Positions 38,401 to 53,500 of a stretch of 64,000 bases of DNA are shown one piece after another. Within the stretch, counting starts at the first letter, position 1. Each line of letters begins with the position of its first letter. The notes under the pieces are model-generated. The model made no database searches, had not been told where the DNA came from, and was given only the letters and a program-made list of their open reading frames with translations. A program made the translations under genes and the position numbers. Origin of the DNA: Membranipora membranacea (taxonomy: Eukaryota; Bryozoa; Gymnolaemata; Cheilostomatida; Membraniporidae); assembly GCA_914767715.1 (NCBI GenBank), contig OU612067.1:23656162-23720161 (forward strand), read 5' to 3'.

Positions 38401-41400
38401 TAATGTAACTAAGTAGCCGGCCTAAGCTACACTCCCACAGTACAGCATGAGCTGCCTTTACGCTCCGAAGGATATGACATATGTACTATTCAGTAAGCTT
38501 TCCTCTGTATATAAAGGCTATGTAGGCTTAATGGGCGGCAAACTAGAGGGACTCAGTTTGTAGGCAGGTCGAGGCACACCTGAATGGGGGATCCAACAAA
38601 CCTCAGCAGTCAGTGAACTGCAGCAAGATCCCAATCCACGACCTTCAACACTTGCATGCTTTAGTTTGACACTCTAACCAACTGAACCACCTCCTACTCC
38701 TAATATGCTATATTAGATTTAGTATTTGCCTGTAAGATCATGATATCATGTCGTTATCACACCACACACTGATCAAATGATATTCTATCGCATGTACATC
38801 TCTGATCGATAGATATTGAATTAATTCACTTAGAAAGAGTACCATCACAAGGAAATTGGTGTGACGACCTGTGTTCAATTCATAGACCTACTAAATTTAT
38901 TATTATACTCCATCAAGAGTTAACCAGGGGAAGGCAATTTCTTATTTATTCATGATCTGTACTACTCACCCTTGTAACATTTATTATTTGTCAATCTTGA
39001 ATAATCTCGGCATTGAATAAGAGTGATGACAATGATTGATGGTCAAAATTAACTAAGCAATGCCAAGATTAAAATTATTTTCCCATGTAGTTCAGAATTT
39101 CTGCATTTCTGAATATCTCCATTGTTGATCATAGTCCCAAAAAAAAGCTTGCAGGTAAAAAGTCAAATGAATTATTTTAGCAAATTGAGAGCAGATAACT
39201 CCAAATTTATACAGCCCATTGTTTTTTATACGAGTTTGAATCCACATGAAAAGTATATAAAAGTGGTTCAATAATGTGAGTGGCACTTAGATGAGTTGGG
39301 GGAGTCTATTTTACACACCCATGCAGAAAACTTCATTCAGTCAAATGAATTTAAGCTTTATATATACCACTTTCCCATCCCCCTATCAATCCTTGACCCA
39401 GTTATAGTAGGTCTATGGTTCAATTTTATTAATAAGGGGTTGGTATGCGTTAGGCACTGCCACTAAATTGACTCTAACGATCAGAGATACACATGATAAT
39501 CGTGTAATCTCGATGTCAGTGTGATCACATCTATCAGCTTACCCGTTGCCATGTAAGCTCTTGAGATAGAGACTGGATCCACTGCAGCAGAGTTTACCGT
39601 GACTGATAATAGCTATCCTATCTCCGAGGAAGTCCGCTTCATCCATGTGATGTGTAGATAGAAGGATAGTGCGGCCATGTTTGAAATTCAGCAGCAAGTC
39701 CCAAATCTAAAACAGTGTGAGGAAGGTACAGATGACTCCAAGTCATTTGGGCGGACAGCGTGTTTTTACTAAAGTTTTGCAATGGTTTCACTTTTTTAGA
39801 AATTACAATGTAATATTTTGGACTGGATTTTTACAATCACTCAACACAAACTAAAGATCGCAGTCTATGCATTTGTATCAGCAGGATGACCTAGTCAATG
39901 TGTTAGCTCTGTTCTGATTGGCTAAACCAACCTAACCACGTTGAATCAGATCAGAGCCAACATATTGGCTAGGATGAGCCTGGGTATGTTCCTCAGTCCG
40001 TGCCAAATCAGGCAGAGAGTCACATAGTTTTAAACCCGATTCGAAGAGGATGTTGATGGTGATTTTGGATGATGCCGGCTTACCTGTCGTCTGGAGTAAG
40101 GGTCGACACCAGCCGTAGGTTCGTCTAATATAACACACTTAGACCCGCCGACAAACGCACACATCACAGATAACTTTCTCTTCATTCCACCTGAAGATCA
40201 GAATAAGAAAACAAGAGTTATCACAACTTGTCTTATTATTATTATGTGTTTTTATTGAGGTTTTCATATACATGTATATAAGCATGTTATAAACAAACAA
40301 AAAATGACAACTTTTTGACTTGTCTCAAGGACAGGTTTTTATCAACGCATTAGGTAGCACATAGTGTATACTATGCTGCGTTCTATCAACTGCAGATATT
40401 TCACAGGTATGGGGGCTCAACACATCTACATAAAATAACCCGGCAGTTGACAGTTGCAAACTCATGAATTTCATCAGTCAGAGCCAGTTTCAGAATAGTG
40501 AAATACAGGTCCCACTACCTCCCCTGTATCAGTTTGCTGCTACCTCTAGGAGTAAAGTTTATAACTAGCTATCATTTACCCATCAGCATTGATTAACATA
40601 AACTTCAATCTTAACTAGCCTAAAGCCAGCTAAGCTTAACTCTGCTGATAGTGACACTTACAATTAGCCACACAACTTATCTCATAGTCTTCAAACGATT
40701 GCGAAAGAGACATCTGACAACTTACCAGAGAGGGATTTAGTGAGAGCGTTCTTTTTAACCAGCATGCCTGTAGCTTGTAACATAGACATCATTTCCTTGG
40801 TAGCTTCTTTATAAGTGAGACCTTTCAGTTGTCCGTAGAACAGGATGTGCTCAGCTACAGTTAGCTCACTATAGAGGACATTAAACTGAGGACAGAATCC
40901 CATAGATTTCCTCACCGAGTCTAAGTCATGCCTACAAGTACCAAACAAGTAACAAATATCATACATATGTGTATGTGAAAATAAGATGCGTCTTCTCCCC
41001 TTCTGAACAATCATGAAACAACAAAACAATTACTCTACAGAGTACAAAAAGGTGAACACAAGTTGTAACAAAGCTCTATGTCAATTGTCATCAAAACAAG
41101 GCTGCCCTGTGTACTGATATTCAGATCCGAAATTTCGTCTACACACCTAGTATCACAATCAAATCCTACAGCTTATATTGTTTACACTGATATGATCAGC
41201 TCCCATCATGTTGATACAAAACTGTCCAGCAACAGACAGGCAGCCAGTTTTGTTTTTGAGAGCTCAATAGCATACTTTTTTAACAACTAGCCAACAAACT
41301 TTTCTAGCTTTTTACCAGTCAAGCCATGAAACACCATTTTTTACTTTTAAAGATCATATTATCTTATCGCTCACCGATCAGCCCATTACTTATCATTGAG

Positions 41401-41516
41401 TCAGTAAGCTTATATGATGCAATATATAATTATATATACACATATATATACATTAATATTTATACATCTATGTATATGTTTATATTATATATACATATAC
41501 ACATAAATATATGTAA

Positions 41517-41563
<47 letters not shown>

Positions 41564-44500
41564 TGTCTATTTCCTCACCTGATATCCTTATTATAGACGA
41601 TAGCTGTACCCAGACTGGGAGGGAAAAGACCGCACAGTATACTCATAGTTGTGGTTTTACCGGCTCCATTGTGACCGAGGAATGATGTGATCTGATCTTC
41701 ATAAAGATTCATAGATAAACCATCCACAGCGAGCTACAGAATAGGTATACAATGTATTCTGTATATTATATGATAGTATATAACTGGAGACTACATATTT
41801 AGTGATGTTTTGGTGGTTTTATGTCATGGCTCCACTCGCATCATATAAAAAGTACACTCATTGACCCCGTTGCTTAGCTATTTGAGTCATTTTCATTTGA
41901 CAGCTATTCCTCAACACATTACAGATATTGCTAGGATCTCAAGGTTATAGGCAGTATTGCAAATAAAGATAAGGACTCTGGTACAATATAACTATATAAT
42001 ATATATATATATATATATAACAATATATATAATGGGGTGTTATAACAGGCAGACAGCCAGCGGGTAGCTACCGGCAGTACGCTAAAGTCTTTTGACAGGC
42101 ATTAAGGTCACAAGGTCTGTGATTGGGACCAAAGGAGGAGACTTTCAGTATATATCTGAACATTTCAAACTGTTGCTGGGGATCACACGCCGCAGTGATT
42201 GAAGAAACCAAACGGGTCAAGTCATATAGACATTTATGATATGCTCTTTAAAGTAGCCAGTTAACAAACATCACTACCCACTATTTTTCCATACCTTATT
42301 CCCGGTACTGTATATCTTAGTCAGGTCTTTAATCTGTACACCCATAGTGAGATGTGTTGGCTCAGCCTCGCAGTCAGCGGTCTGTTGACCTTCGACCTCA
42401 CGCTGACCTCCAGTTCTCCCAGAGTTCAGGCTATATGACCCTGTGGTGGAGGTAGTGTTGGAGGTGGGACCGTCTTCTTTAGGAGTGTATCCGCACCAGA
42501 ATGATCTGTTACAAACAAAGAATTCACATTATTTATGTAAGCGGAATCATTATTTTGAGATTGGAGTGGGAAGTAAGTGACCTTTGGGATAGGAGGGCCA
42601 TTATATTGAGTAAGGACTTGGAAGTAAGCAACTATTGGGATAGGAGGCTGCGGTGAAAGCAAACACCCTTCCATATTGCCTCGCCGAGAAATATCAGGCC
42701 AAACTCATGTGTTAACATTGTGCTGTTTTCACAGGGATTTCAAGACAATTCCGTTGTGGTGAACTCATCAACATAAACCTTCTGTTAGCATCATAGCCTG
42801 GGTACCTCAGCTAAATAATAATGGAGTTGTCTATTTCAGAGTTGCCCTTTCATGCAAGTGATGAGAAAATGCCTAAAAACTAATACAGCAGTGTTCGCAG
42901 GATTACACAGAGCACACTGGCTCGACTGAGTTAATTTGTAAATGGATTATCTAATACAGTTTGTACTCACTTTGTGAATAGGAAGTAGAAAGGTTTGGGC
43001 ATGCCATATTTTCCTGGGAATACATTCTCGATGTAGATAGCTAATAACCAGTGACTTATACCGTCCAAGAACATCATTCCTATACATTTGAGTAAGTGAT
43101 AAGTGTCACCAGGCAGAGGGCTATATAAGAACAAAGACAAGTCATTAAAGCATACATGAAGTAAAGCTCAACATTACCAGAGTTAGTTCTCCAGCCAATA
43201 AGCTTCAAAATGAGCCCAAAAACAGCTCAATAGGACAACTAGGACTCAAGTTGTGATAATGATGAATTCATGTCCCATATAATTTACAGAAAGAAATGTC
43301 TTCATAAACTCCCATTTGCAAGTAAAACTTAATTTCAACTTCACCAAGTTTTAATCATAGCAAACTTACCAATTCCACAACTTCTATCCGATTTCAATTT
43401 TATGCCTGGTGGATATGACTTTTATCTCTACTGATCAGATCTCAAAATCAACTTAATATAAATTTACATTATTATTCTTTCTCTTTCACCTTTCACTGAT
43501 ATTGGTCCACTGTATTCCTATGCCTTGCTCTTCATATCTAGCTATATAAGTTGTGCCGAGTCCAAAGGCAACAGGTGAGAGGAGACAGCTGAATCCTTTC
43601 ATCCAATCAGTCATCTGCTGCTCATACTGATATACGACAGCATAGGGGAGGTAGAGCACAAAGTAGAAGATCGCCCCGCAGCAGGCAGCTAAGTTAGCGT
43701 TAGTAAACCAGGTACTGAAGAGGAACGCTGAAATAAAATGGTGATAAGTTGTGATACATGCGCCACAGAAAAGATGATAATGTCTATTTTTTTTGAAGAA
43801 ACTATGTTCTAATTATTTTGAAGGAGCTATAAATTACATTGAATAACTAAATCTGATTCTTGGAGTGGCTTCGTCTAACTTAGCTTTGTTTTCTGCACAA
43901 AAAAACCAGTTTCCCCCTTAAAATGCAGGTGAAGGCGTTTGAGGAGCAGAGTTGGTGTTGCATGTTGGGTGTTCAAACATTCAGTGAAAAATTTGAACTT
44001 GCAAACCAAAGCCAAACCTGACATAGATAAGTTTAACTATAGCTTGATTTCTGATGGATTTTCAACGCCTGGCCATAGCATGTACCACTTCCAACCCTAT
44101 TTAACACAACTATAGAACTCGGACTACACCAGTAATCGACTTATACGCACCTTGCGTTGTTGTAGCGAATGAGAAAGCGTACAGCATGAGAGCTATAACA
44201 GAAGGATCCGAAGCTTGTAGAACTTTGCCGTACTTGAATAAGATACATAGTATGAATATACTAGGAGATATTAACATAACGCTGACAGTATACCAGGCGC
44301 CCCAGTGTACTCCGTTAGTTAATCCCATTATCTTCATCTGCTCCTTCAGACGCTCCTGTAGGTGAGAGAAAAGTCACGCCACGTGATGAACAACATGTCG
44401 AACCTGGAATTCTTAGGATAGTCAGCATTTTGAATAATGTAGCTAAATCAATTTAGACATTCGATTGCATATATTCCATCTTGTCATCCGATAGGTCAAT

Positions 44501-47500
44501 TAGGTCATAGGTCAATACAGTCAATTTGACTTGAATAACCCATTGTATAGCATAAAAAGCTACGTGGCATTGATAAGAGTTGAAGAAAAGGATCCGGCAT
44601 TTCCCATCTGTTTGACTAAATCAGAATTTGTCATCTAGGGAGATAATTTTTACCGTACCCATTACCTTAGTGAGTGGCCATGCTCAAGCCAAGTATCAGA
44701 TATTCATATGTACTGTTTAATATTTTTTTGTCCACTTTGTGGTTGTTATCTCACCTGTTTTTCGTAGACAATACTCTTAACAAGTAAAGCCACTGAGAAG
44801 ATCCAACTGAGCACCATAAACATGGGTAGAGTTCTGCTTATACCTCTCACGAAATGGTCTACTGTGTAACACGGGTACGGGAACTGCTGCAGGTATGTGC
44901 CAACCTATATAATATAATATTAATAATAATTATATAATAAAATTGGTAAAGTAAATTGATGAAAGTTGGCTCAGGACTATTTCAAACAGAAACATGCATT
45001 GATTATGTTAATTAACATGATGAATTAGTGAATTTAGTAATATTATGTAGATATCGTTCGATCCAGTTTGCCTGCATTGGGGTTCTGCTACCCTTCTACT
45101 GATAGCCACACGAAAAAGGCTTATAAGTTGGGGAGAAATTCAAAATGCAGAGAAATTGGACCAAACAAACTTAGTCTAAGCAAACTGCCTGATCTAAGTA
45201 ATATTCATCGAAACATGTGAAATCTTTCTCTCATCAGTTGTTAAATTAGGAAGATTCTTATTTTTCAACCAATGGTGTGATTAGGCTAAACGGAATCAGC
45301 CATTTTCATTATTAGGATAGGAGACTATAAATTCCATGCTAACATGTACACAATATCAATCAATATGTTTCTGAAGCCAAAAATTTCCTCAATTTGGAGT
45401 TGTCCCCTTTATTGTGAAGTAGTCAATGAGAGGGCAACTCTGGACAGAGAAAGGAAAACCACATAAATCACCTGCAAGGTAATGTCACAGCATACCTGAG
45501 TGGTGTCATTAGACATTATACCGATGAGAGAATGCTCGACCATATCCTGTAGATAAGCGAACCCGTAGGTTGTATATTTGGTATCCCAAGGAGGGCTCCT
45601 ACGTGGTCCAGGGTTCCAATACTTATCCTCTATCTTCTCTGTACCATCCACCTAAAACAAGACAGGTTAGCTTGTTCATATCCCATAGTTGGTCATCTTA
45701 ATCGCCCATGAAAGGCAGACAGGCCTGTTAAATTGGCAATTCAGTTATCCGCCAATTTGTGTATAACATGGGAGTTTCGGATGTCTTGGTTTCAATCATA
45801 AAAGGATGCCCACAGACCAAAATACTTCACACCACTCATATTCATGGTGACAATTCAAGAGATAGCAGTAATCTTAACCCCGCAAAATTAACTCACTGTT
45901 GGAACCTTGACTTAGTATAGCAGTACCTTTTACTTGACTTTAAAATGCTTTTGTCTGTCTTTTCCTGTAAGTTACCTGAGAAGGATATCCAAGGTAAGTC
46001 CCTAACTTGTCTTACCTTATCAGTGTTCATTCTGATCTTATAGGAGACATGAGAAGGTAATTTCTTCATTTGTCCGATGCTATCATTGAATACAATGGCC
46101 GCCCAGTATTTTGATCCATTGATCAACTCGACACTACGATTCTCTAGTTTAAACTCCGAGTCATAAGCTTCAAACTTGTCCAGCTGTATACAGTCAAGAT
46201 ATCTGCAGGAATAATAAAGTAGAGATAAAGAACATTTAAACTAAACTCCTATAGGGTAAAAGACAGATATATCTGCACAGAATGGTGAATATTCTCACGA
46301 GGGGCTACACTGCATGATTAGGAGAACTGTATATATAAGTCCTGAAAGTTACAGGCAAGACTTACGTGTACAGGCGTGTTACAGACTTACGTGTAGGTCA
46401 TGTTGGTAACTGTGCCGATCCAGTCAAGAACGCTCCAGAGAGTTCCGTTGGTCTCCAGAGCTCGACTGAAGTTAGATAGAAGCTCCAGGTTGCTCTGGTT
46501 ACTCAAGAGCTGTATCAGCATATCCAGATTAGGCCCTGTACCTATAGTATTAAGATTAATCAGATAAAGTTTTTGGTATGAGACAGTTTGATACATAAGT
46601 CAAGTATAGCTGTACAGGATGCAGAAAGAGAACAAAAGAATGATACCCATGAACCCTCAGTACCGGAAACGCTTGACAAGTTGGTACCTTATTAGCAAAC
46701 ATTACTTTCTGCTTTTAACGGGCATAATATGACAGTAGGCCTACCGTTGTTCTGTGATAGAAGACGCAGAGCTTGTAAGTCTAGCCCAGATCCCTCGGAT
46801 TGTTGGAGTAGCGGTACCACAGAGGTAAGAAGAGTGGTGTAGAACTGCTGAGCTGACACCAGTCCAGGTATATCGGTCCTGTTACCTTTGCGTAGGAAAA
46901 TAAATTTATGGTATCTATATCAGTTTTTGAGAAAAAATTTCTCAAAAGTGCCTTGAAATAAGAAACAAAAAAGAGTGACACAAAAAATATGATTGACTGG
47001 TTATAGTCTATTATTGATTAAATAGTGATGAAAGGTTTCAATTGCAATAACGTCAAACAGTCCAAACGGGAACTTGATAGTCTCAATAGATCAGATTTCA
47101 TATATCATACATGTACATGTGCAATAAGACAATATTTTTGCATACCCTTGGCTAGAGTTTAGTCAAGCTAGTCCAAGATGACTCAAATCTAGCTAGCGCC
47201 TTAATCAGCTTGTTGAGGTATATAGTAAAAAGGGTGAGTAAATGTAAGCTAGCCCTTGATTTAATGTGAAAGGCATTCTTTCACAATCTTAACCAGAAAT
47301 GCTTAAAGACTACCCAAAGAACCAGAGACTGTGACATCATAATGCAGAGAATGAGACTTACCTTCCCTTACGGAAGGCACTCTTTCCACCATTAAATAGC
47401 TCAATAAATTTTATTGAGCTATTTAGAGCCTGCGCGAGATGACTGGTATTTCAGTAATTTAGCAGGTGTGTGACTCACCTTGTTCGGTGAGGTTGAGGAA

Positions 47501-50500
47501 CGACTCTAAATTCCCGAGACTAGTGCCGAGATCATTAAGGTTCTTCTCCCACACCTTATATCTATGTCTGATGTCATTAGCTGCCTCCTGAATGGTCGCC
47601 AGAAACTGTAAAAAAAATTTAATCAAATACACAGCAGCTTCTAATGTAGGGCTAGGTGGTCTCAGATGGCAGTAATATAATAAAAACCATTGACATGTAA
47701 AAGTTTATATAATTTCTAATATTTTAAATATAGGCATTTATGAGTATAATTATTGATATGTTTATGGGAGAACCTAATGCGAATCCAAAGTCGCGATGAA
47801 AATATTGCTTGAGATTTGAAATTTCCTAGTAGCAGCTGCAGTTTTTGCTATGCAGTATAATTCCTATAATGTGGGTTAAAATTGCAAGTGTTGTCTCCGT
47901 CCGAGGACTGAGAAATATCTGTGCGGCCGCCGTATCTGGCGCCAAGTTGCTCTCAGTTTGCAGGCAGGTCGGAGCACACCTGGGGCGTGATATGAGCCCA
48001 GTAGTCAGTAGACCGCAGCGGGATTCGAACCCAGGACCTCCAACGCTTGAGCGTTAAAGGGCAGGCGCTCTAACCAACTGAGCTACCTCCTACTCCTAGC
48101 CATATTTGTGATGTACAACTCTTCATCTATGTACTCACAAACCCAAAGAACCAGAGACTGTGACATCATAATGCAGAGAATAAGAGTTACCTTCCCTTAT
48201 GGAAGGCACTCTTTCCACCATCAATAATTCATGCCAAGTAGAGCATTAATTTTTTTTACAGTTTTACAACTTTATTATAAGCAACTGCCTGACTAGAACA
48301 TACTTTCGTCTTTGGGTAGCCTTAAAGTAACAATATTGTGATGGGAATTGAAAACAAATTAATTAAATCAGAATCGAAAATCAAATTTATAGAATTAAAA
48401 TTAATAAAATAAATTAAGTTAATAATTAAAAGTAATAAAATTTAAATTAAATAAATATAATTAAAAATAATAAAATAAAAATTAAATAAATATAGTTAAA
48501 ATAAAATGAAAATAGAACAGATATAATAAAATAAATTAAGTAAATGCGTACTGACCTGGAAGGTTTGATTGGCCCGGCGTATCGTCTCGTTGATCTCAGC
48601 CGTGGCAGGTGAGTATGGAATCTTACCAAACAATATCGGCTCAAGCTGACGATAGACATAGTCACCAAGCTCCCCACCTCCACCGAGCAGATCTTTATAC
48701 ATCGCCTGGCATTTCTTCACATGATCATTTTCACTGTAAGTAAACCAAAAAAACTGAGTGAAAGTAGATAGTATCTTTTTTCGATAGCACCATATATGTA
48801 CTTGTCCATTGTATAAACATTGGAAACTCCATATTTTACTGTCTAATTTTTCACTCTCCTGGGCATGATAATGTACATTCAGATACACAAACCAAAAGGG
48901 ATGGACAGAGAGGAAAGTTTATGTAGGTTGGCATGACCACCCTTCCCGCCTCTTGCCTCAACCTTGACATCTTTGATGATTTAAGAGTGATGAGAGGGTC
49001 TGATTGACTGAAATAAAGCAGAGATCAACGCCTGAACAGGTTCACAACAGATCTTCCCTGGACTAATGCAAAATTCATTACTAAGATAATAAATTCTCAA
49101 TGATGAGAAAAAATGTTGGCTATATGTCGATAACTCGGTACCTTGGCAGTTGGATGTGTCTTCATTTACACAACAACATTTATTATAAGCAAAGAAAGTC
49201 ATTCAAAATGGTACAAAGCATGCGCTGTTACCCAGCCCAAATATATGGGGAATAATGTTTCCCCCTATTTCCTGTTCACTGATGCAATTCAACAAGCAAA
49301 TATCATTAGACAAGGGCACCTTGCATATCATGTCAACACGTGCCAGCCTCTTACAACTAGTATGCTTACAGTGTCACGCTTCAAGAGAGTACCATATAGT
49401 TCACATATCTATGAAAGCTGTGATAGATGTTAGATCAACTCCAGTTAAATTCAACAGGACATAATAACTACGCGATAAATATCGCTCACACACTAAAAGG
49501 TATCTATGCAAAAATGAACTAAACTCTGCATGTGTATTATTTTGGGAATGAGCCAACTCAAAGCAAGCATTAGATGAGAATGCAGGCAAGTTGACACATG
49601 AAACATGGTATAGTAAGGTGTTAAAGATAGGAGATAGTCTTTGCTCTGGGATGATATCTTGCTTGGGTATCATTCTAGTTGTGAAAGGGTTGAGTGAGAT
49701 GCAAAAGGATATATGACATCAAATCAGTCCAAGGGCAGACAAATTTGCCAAGTGCCAAGACTAGATAGTAGATGGTGGTGGTCAAGATGACGGTTAGAGT
49801 GTGTATATTAAAACATAACCCAGTGGTACGCCACAAATGACTTGTTAAGTGTATAAAAACCCAAACCAGGAAGTTATTGTATTGAAGGGAAGCTTGCCTC
49901 GACAAGCTTAACTTAAGGCAAACAAACCTTGCACTGTTCGCATCTTTGTGGACTTTATTGCCAATTTCATCGATTCTAAATCATATTACACACAAAATTT
50001 GAATGCTAGTAGAATTAATGTTCGAGATTGAAATGGAGTTACTCCCTGCAACTTGCACAAGTTGCAATAAGAGAAAGGGCAACTCACTTATTGCTACCTA
50101 TGCTACAAGTACAGCTTTTGGGTTTAAAATCATCATAGTTGGTAAGAGTGAGCGGTGCAATTTTTTGGGTCATTGGTTCTTCCATTATATCTAAAACTTT
50201 TGTGCATTTGAAGTAGCCAATTGGATATGCTCGAGTCGCAGTGTAAGACAGAGTCGCTAATACAAAAGGTAACAGTGACCAGATAATAATTCAGTTTAAA
50301 ATGGTTTAAGAAGAAGCTCCAGAGGTGCAAGAAGAAGTCGAAGAGCTGCTAAGTTAAGTTACTGCAATATCACTTGAGAACAAATACTAGCCACACCATT
50401 CTATAACTTACGATGATGTGGTGTTATCAGTGCTCTCAGTAGTAGAAGTAGTTGCAGTGGTGGTTGTATCTTGAGCGCTGCTGTTAGCTGAATCAATCAA

Positions 50501-53500
50501 ACCGCCAACAGGTGCCGCTACTGGTAAGTTAGCGGCTGACCCACAGAACGATAAGGCAAAACCTTTAGATCTGATCTCCTCTATATCTTTGTACATGGCC
50601 TGATGGAAAACAGAAAAAGGAGGCTGAAATTTTAAACTTGGGAATCAGTTGATCAACCACATAAAATACATTACATATTGCATGTAGCTGAAACGGGAGC
50701 TTTACCCTAAAAACTTTGATGCTTAAGAAGATATGTCAGGTTACTACTCTCTTGCCAAAAATCCAGATATCCAATGTAGCCAAGAAAAAAGGTATTGAGC
50801 AAGTAAACATTTTACTATCCGTTCTACATCACATTAACCCTGGTTTCAGATGATCAGCCAGCAATGCATCTCATGATGTCAGGACAACATGATTGATATG
50901 TAAAGCTTTCTTCCTCAATGTTATATCTTATAATAATGAACGTGTAATATGATATAAACTATAAAGAGTGTATATATATATATAATATATTAACACTTTT
51001 TTTAGAATAAACTATATACACAAAAATGAAGTAAAACATATACTCAAAAAAGTAAATATATATACATATATATTATATACATTATATATTTATATACTTT
51101 TTTGAATATATATTATACCATATACTACATACTATATACATACATTATATAGTTTGTTTTAGTATAACTACGTGTTAACGTTAATAACTCATAGCAGCAA
51201 TCATACCTGAACTGTCGGGAGATTTCTCAGCTCGTTCACTTGAAAGTAAATCTCAGCGATAATCTCAAGCTCGAGCAATCCGTCAGGGAAGTAAATGTTC
51301 TGTACTTCTGTGATGTTTACGTTCTCCACGATGGTCTCAAACACCACTTGGAGATGCTCTCGTGACATGTTACAAAGAGGATCTCTGACATCATCCACCA
51401 GTTCGGGCGAGTCATAGATAAGGATGGTAGTGCTCGCACGACACAAGACCTCTCGTGGATCGGTATCGTTTAAAATACCAAGGAGCCTGTTTTGAATATC
51501 GACTACATCACAAAATGATGTGTCTTTGATGAGGTGGTGTTGACATGTAGCGTTAGCCACTGTCACAAATTGTACAGGCCTACTGACTGTGCTGAAGTCA
51601 AACAGCAGACACGTGACCAGGCCGTCATACTTAGACTGAGAACACAGGTCTTGTAGTAGGGTAAGTCGCTCACCGACTGTGGAGTTTGCAGTGAGGAGCT
51701 CCAACAACAGGCATGAAGATGTGTTCTGGTTCTCAGGCTACAAAATAAAAGTTACTCTCTCTTACATATTACTAAGTTCACTTGTAGTATTTTATTATTA
51801 TACACGGAAATATGGAATATTATGTATGTTTTTGAAGTTATATGTCATATATTCTATATATCATGATCCTTTTATATATGTCAGACAGGTTCTGTAATCT
51901 TTATGATAATAAATATTGTCTCGGAACAAAATTCAGGTGGCACCGACAGACACAACATGTGCTGTTTTCTGCGAGATTAGACATATAACCCACTGACATT
52001 GATGCTTGAGCGCTATAAGGGTGCACTTCAAAGGGCTGTAAAATGTCATAAAGCCAAGGAACCAAAGTATGCATGGAACTGGAAAAACTGGTATTCACCT
52101 AAAGAGTGATTGAGCATGGAGGATATAATTGCATTTTGTATCAACCTCATAGCCTTTGATAGCCTTTGATGTACCATTACTGCAAGAGTCCATTTTGGAG
52201 ATCGTCAATCATCGAATTGGTGTTGGTACCCGTTTAAAAGACACATTTAACTGAAAAAAACCACTGGCTTCTTTTCTACAGGGTGTTGATTATGATGAGT
52301 AGGCAGTGTAACCATAAGACAATTTCCGATTTACACCAAATTTCACAATCTTTCCGATTTTCACCAAATTTCTTGGCCAATGAGGTACTTACATTTTGAC
52401 AGTATTGTTCAATGATATCCTGTTGTTCTGTGGAGAGATCGAGTATATCGAGCAGCTGCTGATCGAGTCCCAGCTCATTGGCCGCCTGGTTCAGAGTATC
52501 GATGATCTGTGATTGGTCGTCGAGCAGTGATGGGTTCAGCAGTCCGGCTAGGTCAAACTGTGTAAAGTTTAAGTTACCTACAACAATGTAAAAATCAAAG
52601 TTACAACAAAATGAACTCAGAAAATTATTGAATATTGTGTCGACTTCATGGACAGAGTTGGTGGTCTGTCAGGAGTAAGTAACACTAGTCACAGGACAGC
52701 TCCGCCTTCAGAGATTCAACTTTGAAGTTAAACTTAGTCACAATGTTGGTGAGGTTGAAGTACATTTCGCTCCCACCAAAGATAGAAAAGTCAACTATTC
52801 TATCCATCATCTGTTATTTTTAAGAATATTCAGCAGACATAGGTGATTTCAAGTGCTAACAGGCGGCAGCGCAGATTGTTTGGGAGCTCACTAGGTGAAA
52901 TCCAGAGGCTGTCCTGTGTGCTGACAAAAAAAAATTAATTAACAAAAGTTCTCTACAACATTTTCTTTTTAATCATTGTATTCTTCAAAACGATTGTGAA
53001 GGAAGTACCTTTTTAGTACCTTCCAATCTCAACTTTGAGTGAAAATCAGTTCAAACTGGTCCACTTGCTGTTAATAAACCTTATAATAGTTTTCTAAATT
53101 TGACTGAGAACTCTAAGAGTGATACCAAAATCTTGATTCCTTCACAATCACTTTAAATATAATCTTGTGCAACAAGACAACTTTGCAAATACATATATTA
53201 TAAATGTTAGCAGCATACCTATCCTGTCGAAAACTTCCTGAGACGGTGCCGTGATGTTAGGGATATGTGATATCTGACTCGCAAAATCATCCGCAAAAGC
53301 TCGGGCCCACAAATCGGAATCCTTCGCGAGCATTCCCTAAAAAAACACAATCATTTGAGAGAATAAAAAATTACTGTAAAAGCGTAATTTTCAATTTATT
53401 ATTTAATATAATATTCAATAATAAAAGATAATAATTTATGTATGTAAGCAAGAGGAAGAGCTGTTGTCTGTTATAATCATAGGGGTAAATGATTAGCTAT

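Noticed and set aside
41326-41685. 119-codon frame rich in Ile and Tyr
   Set aside because: Translation of an (AT)n tract; it runs antisense into the real exon 19.
47317-47394. Extra or duplicated ABCA exon ending in GGAAG|GTAAGT
   Set aside because: No acceptor gives an in-frame exon, the peptide matches no ABCA block, and exons 9 and 10 already join in phase.
48021-48085. Functional tRNA gene on the minus strand
   Set aside because: A and B boxes are good but no acceptor stem or proper anticodon arm forms, and the same sequence continues into a repeat body found at three other sites.
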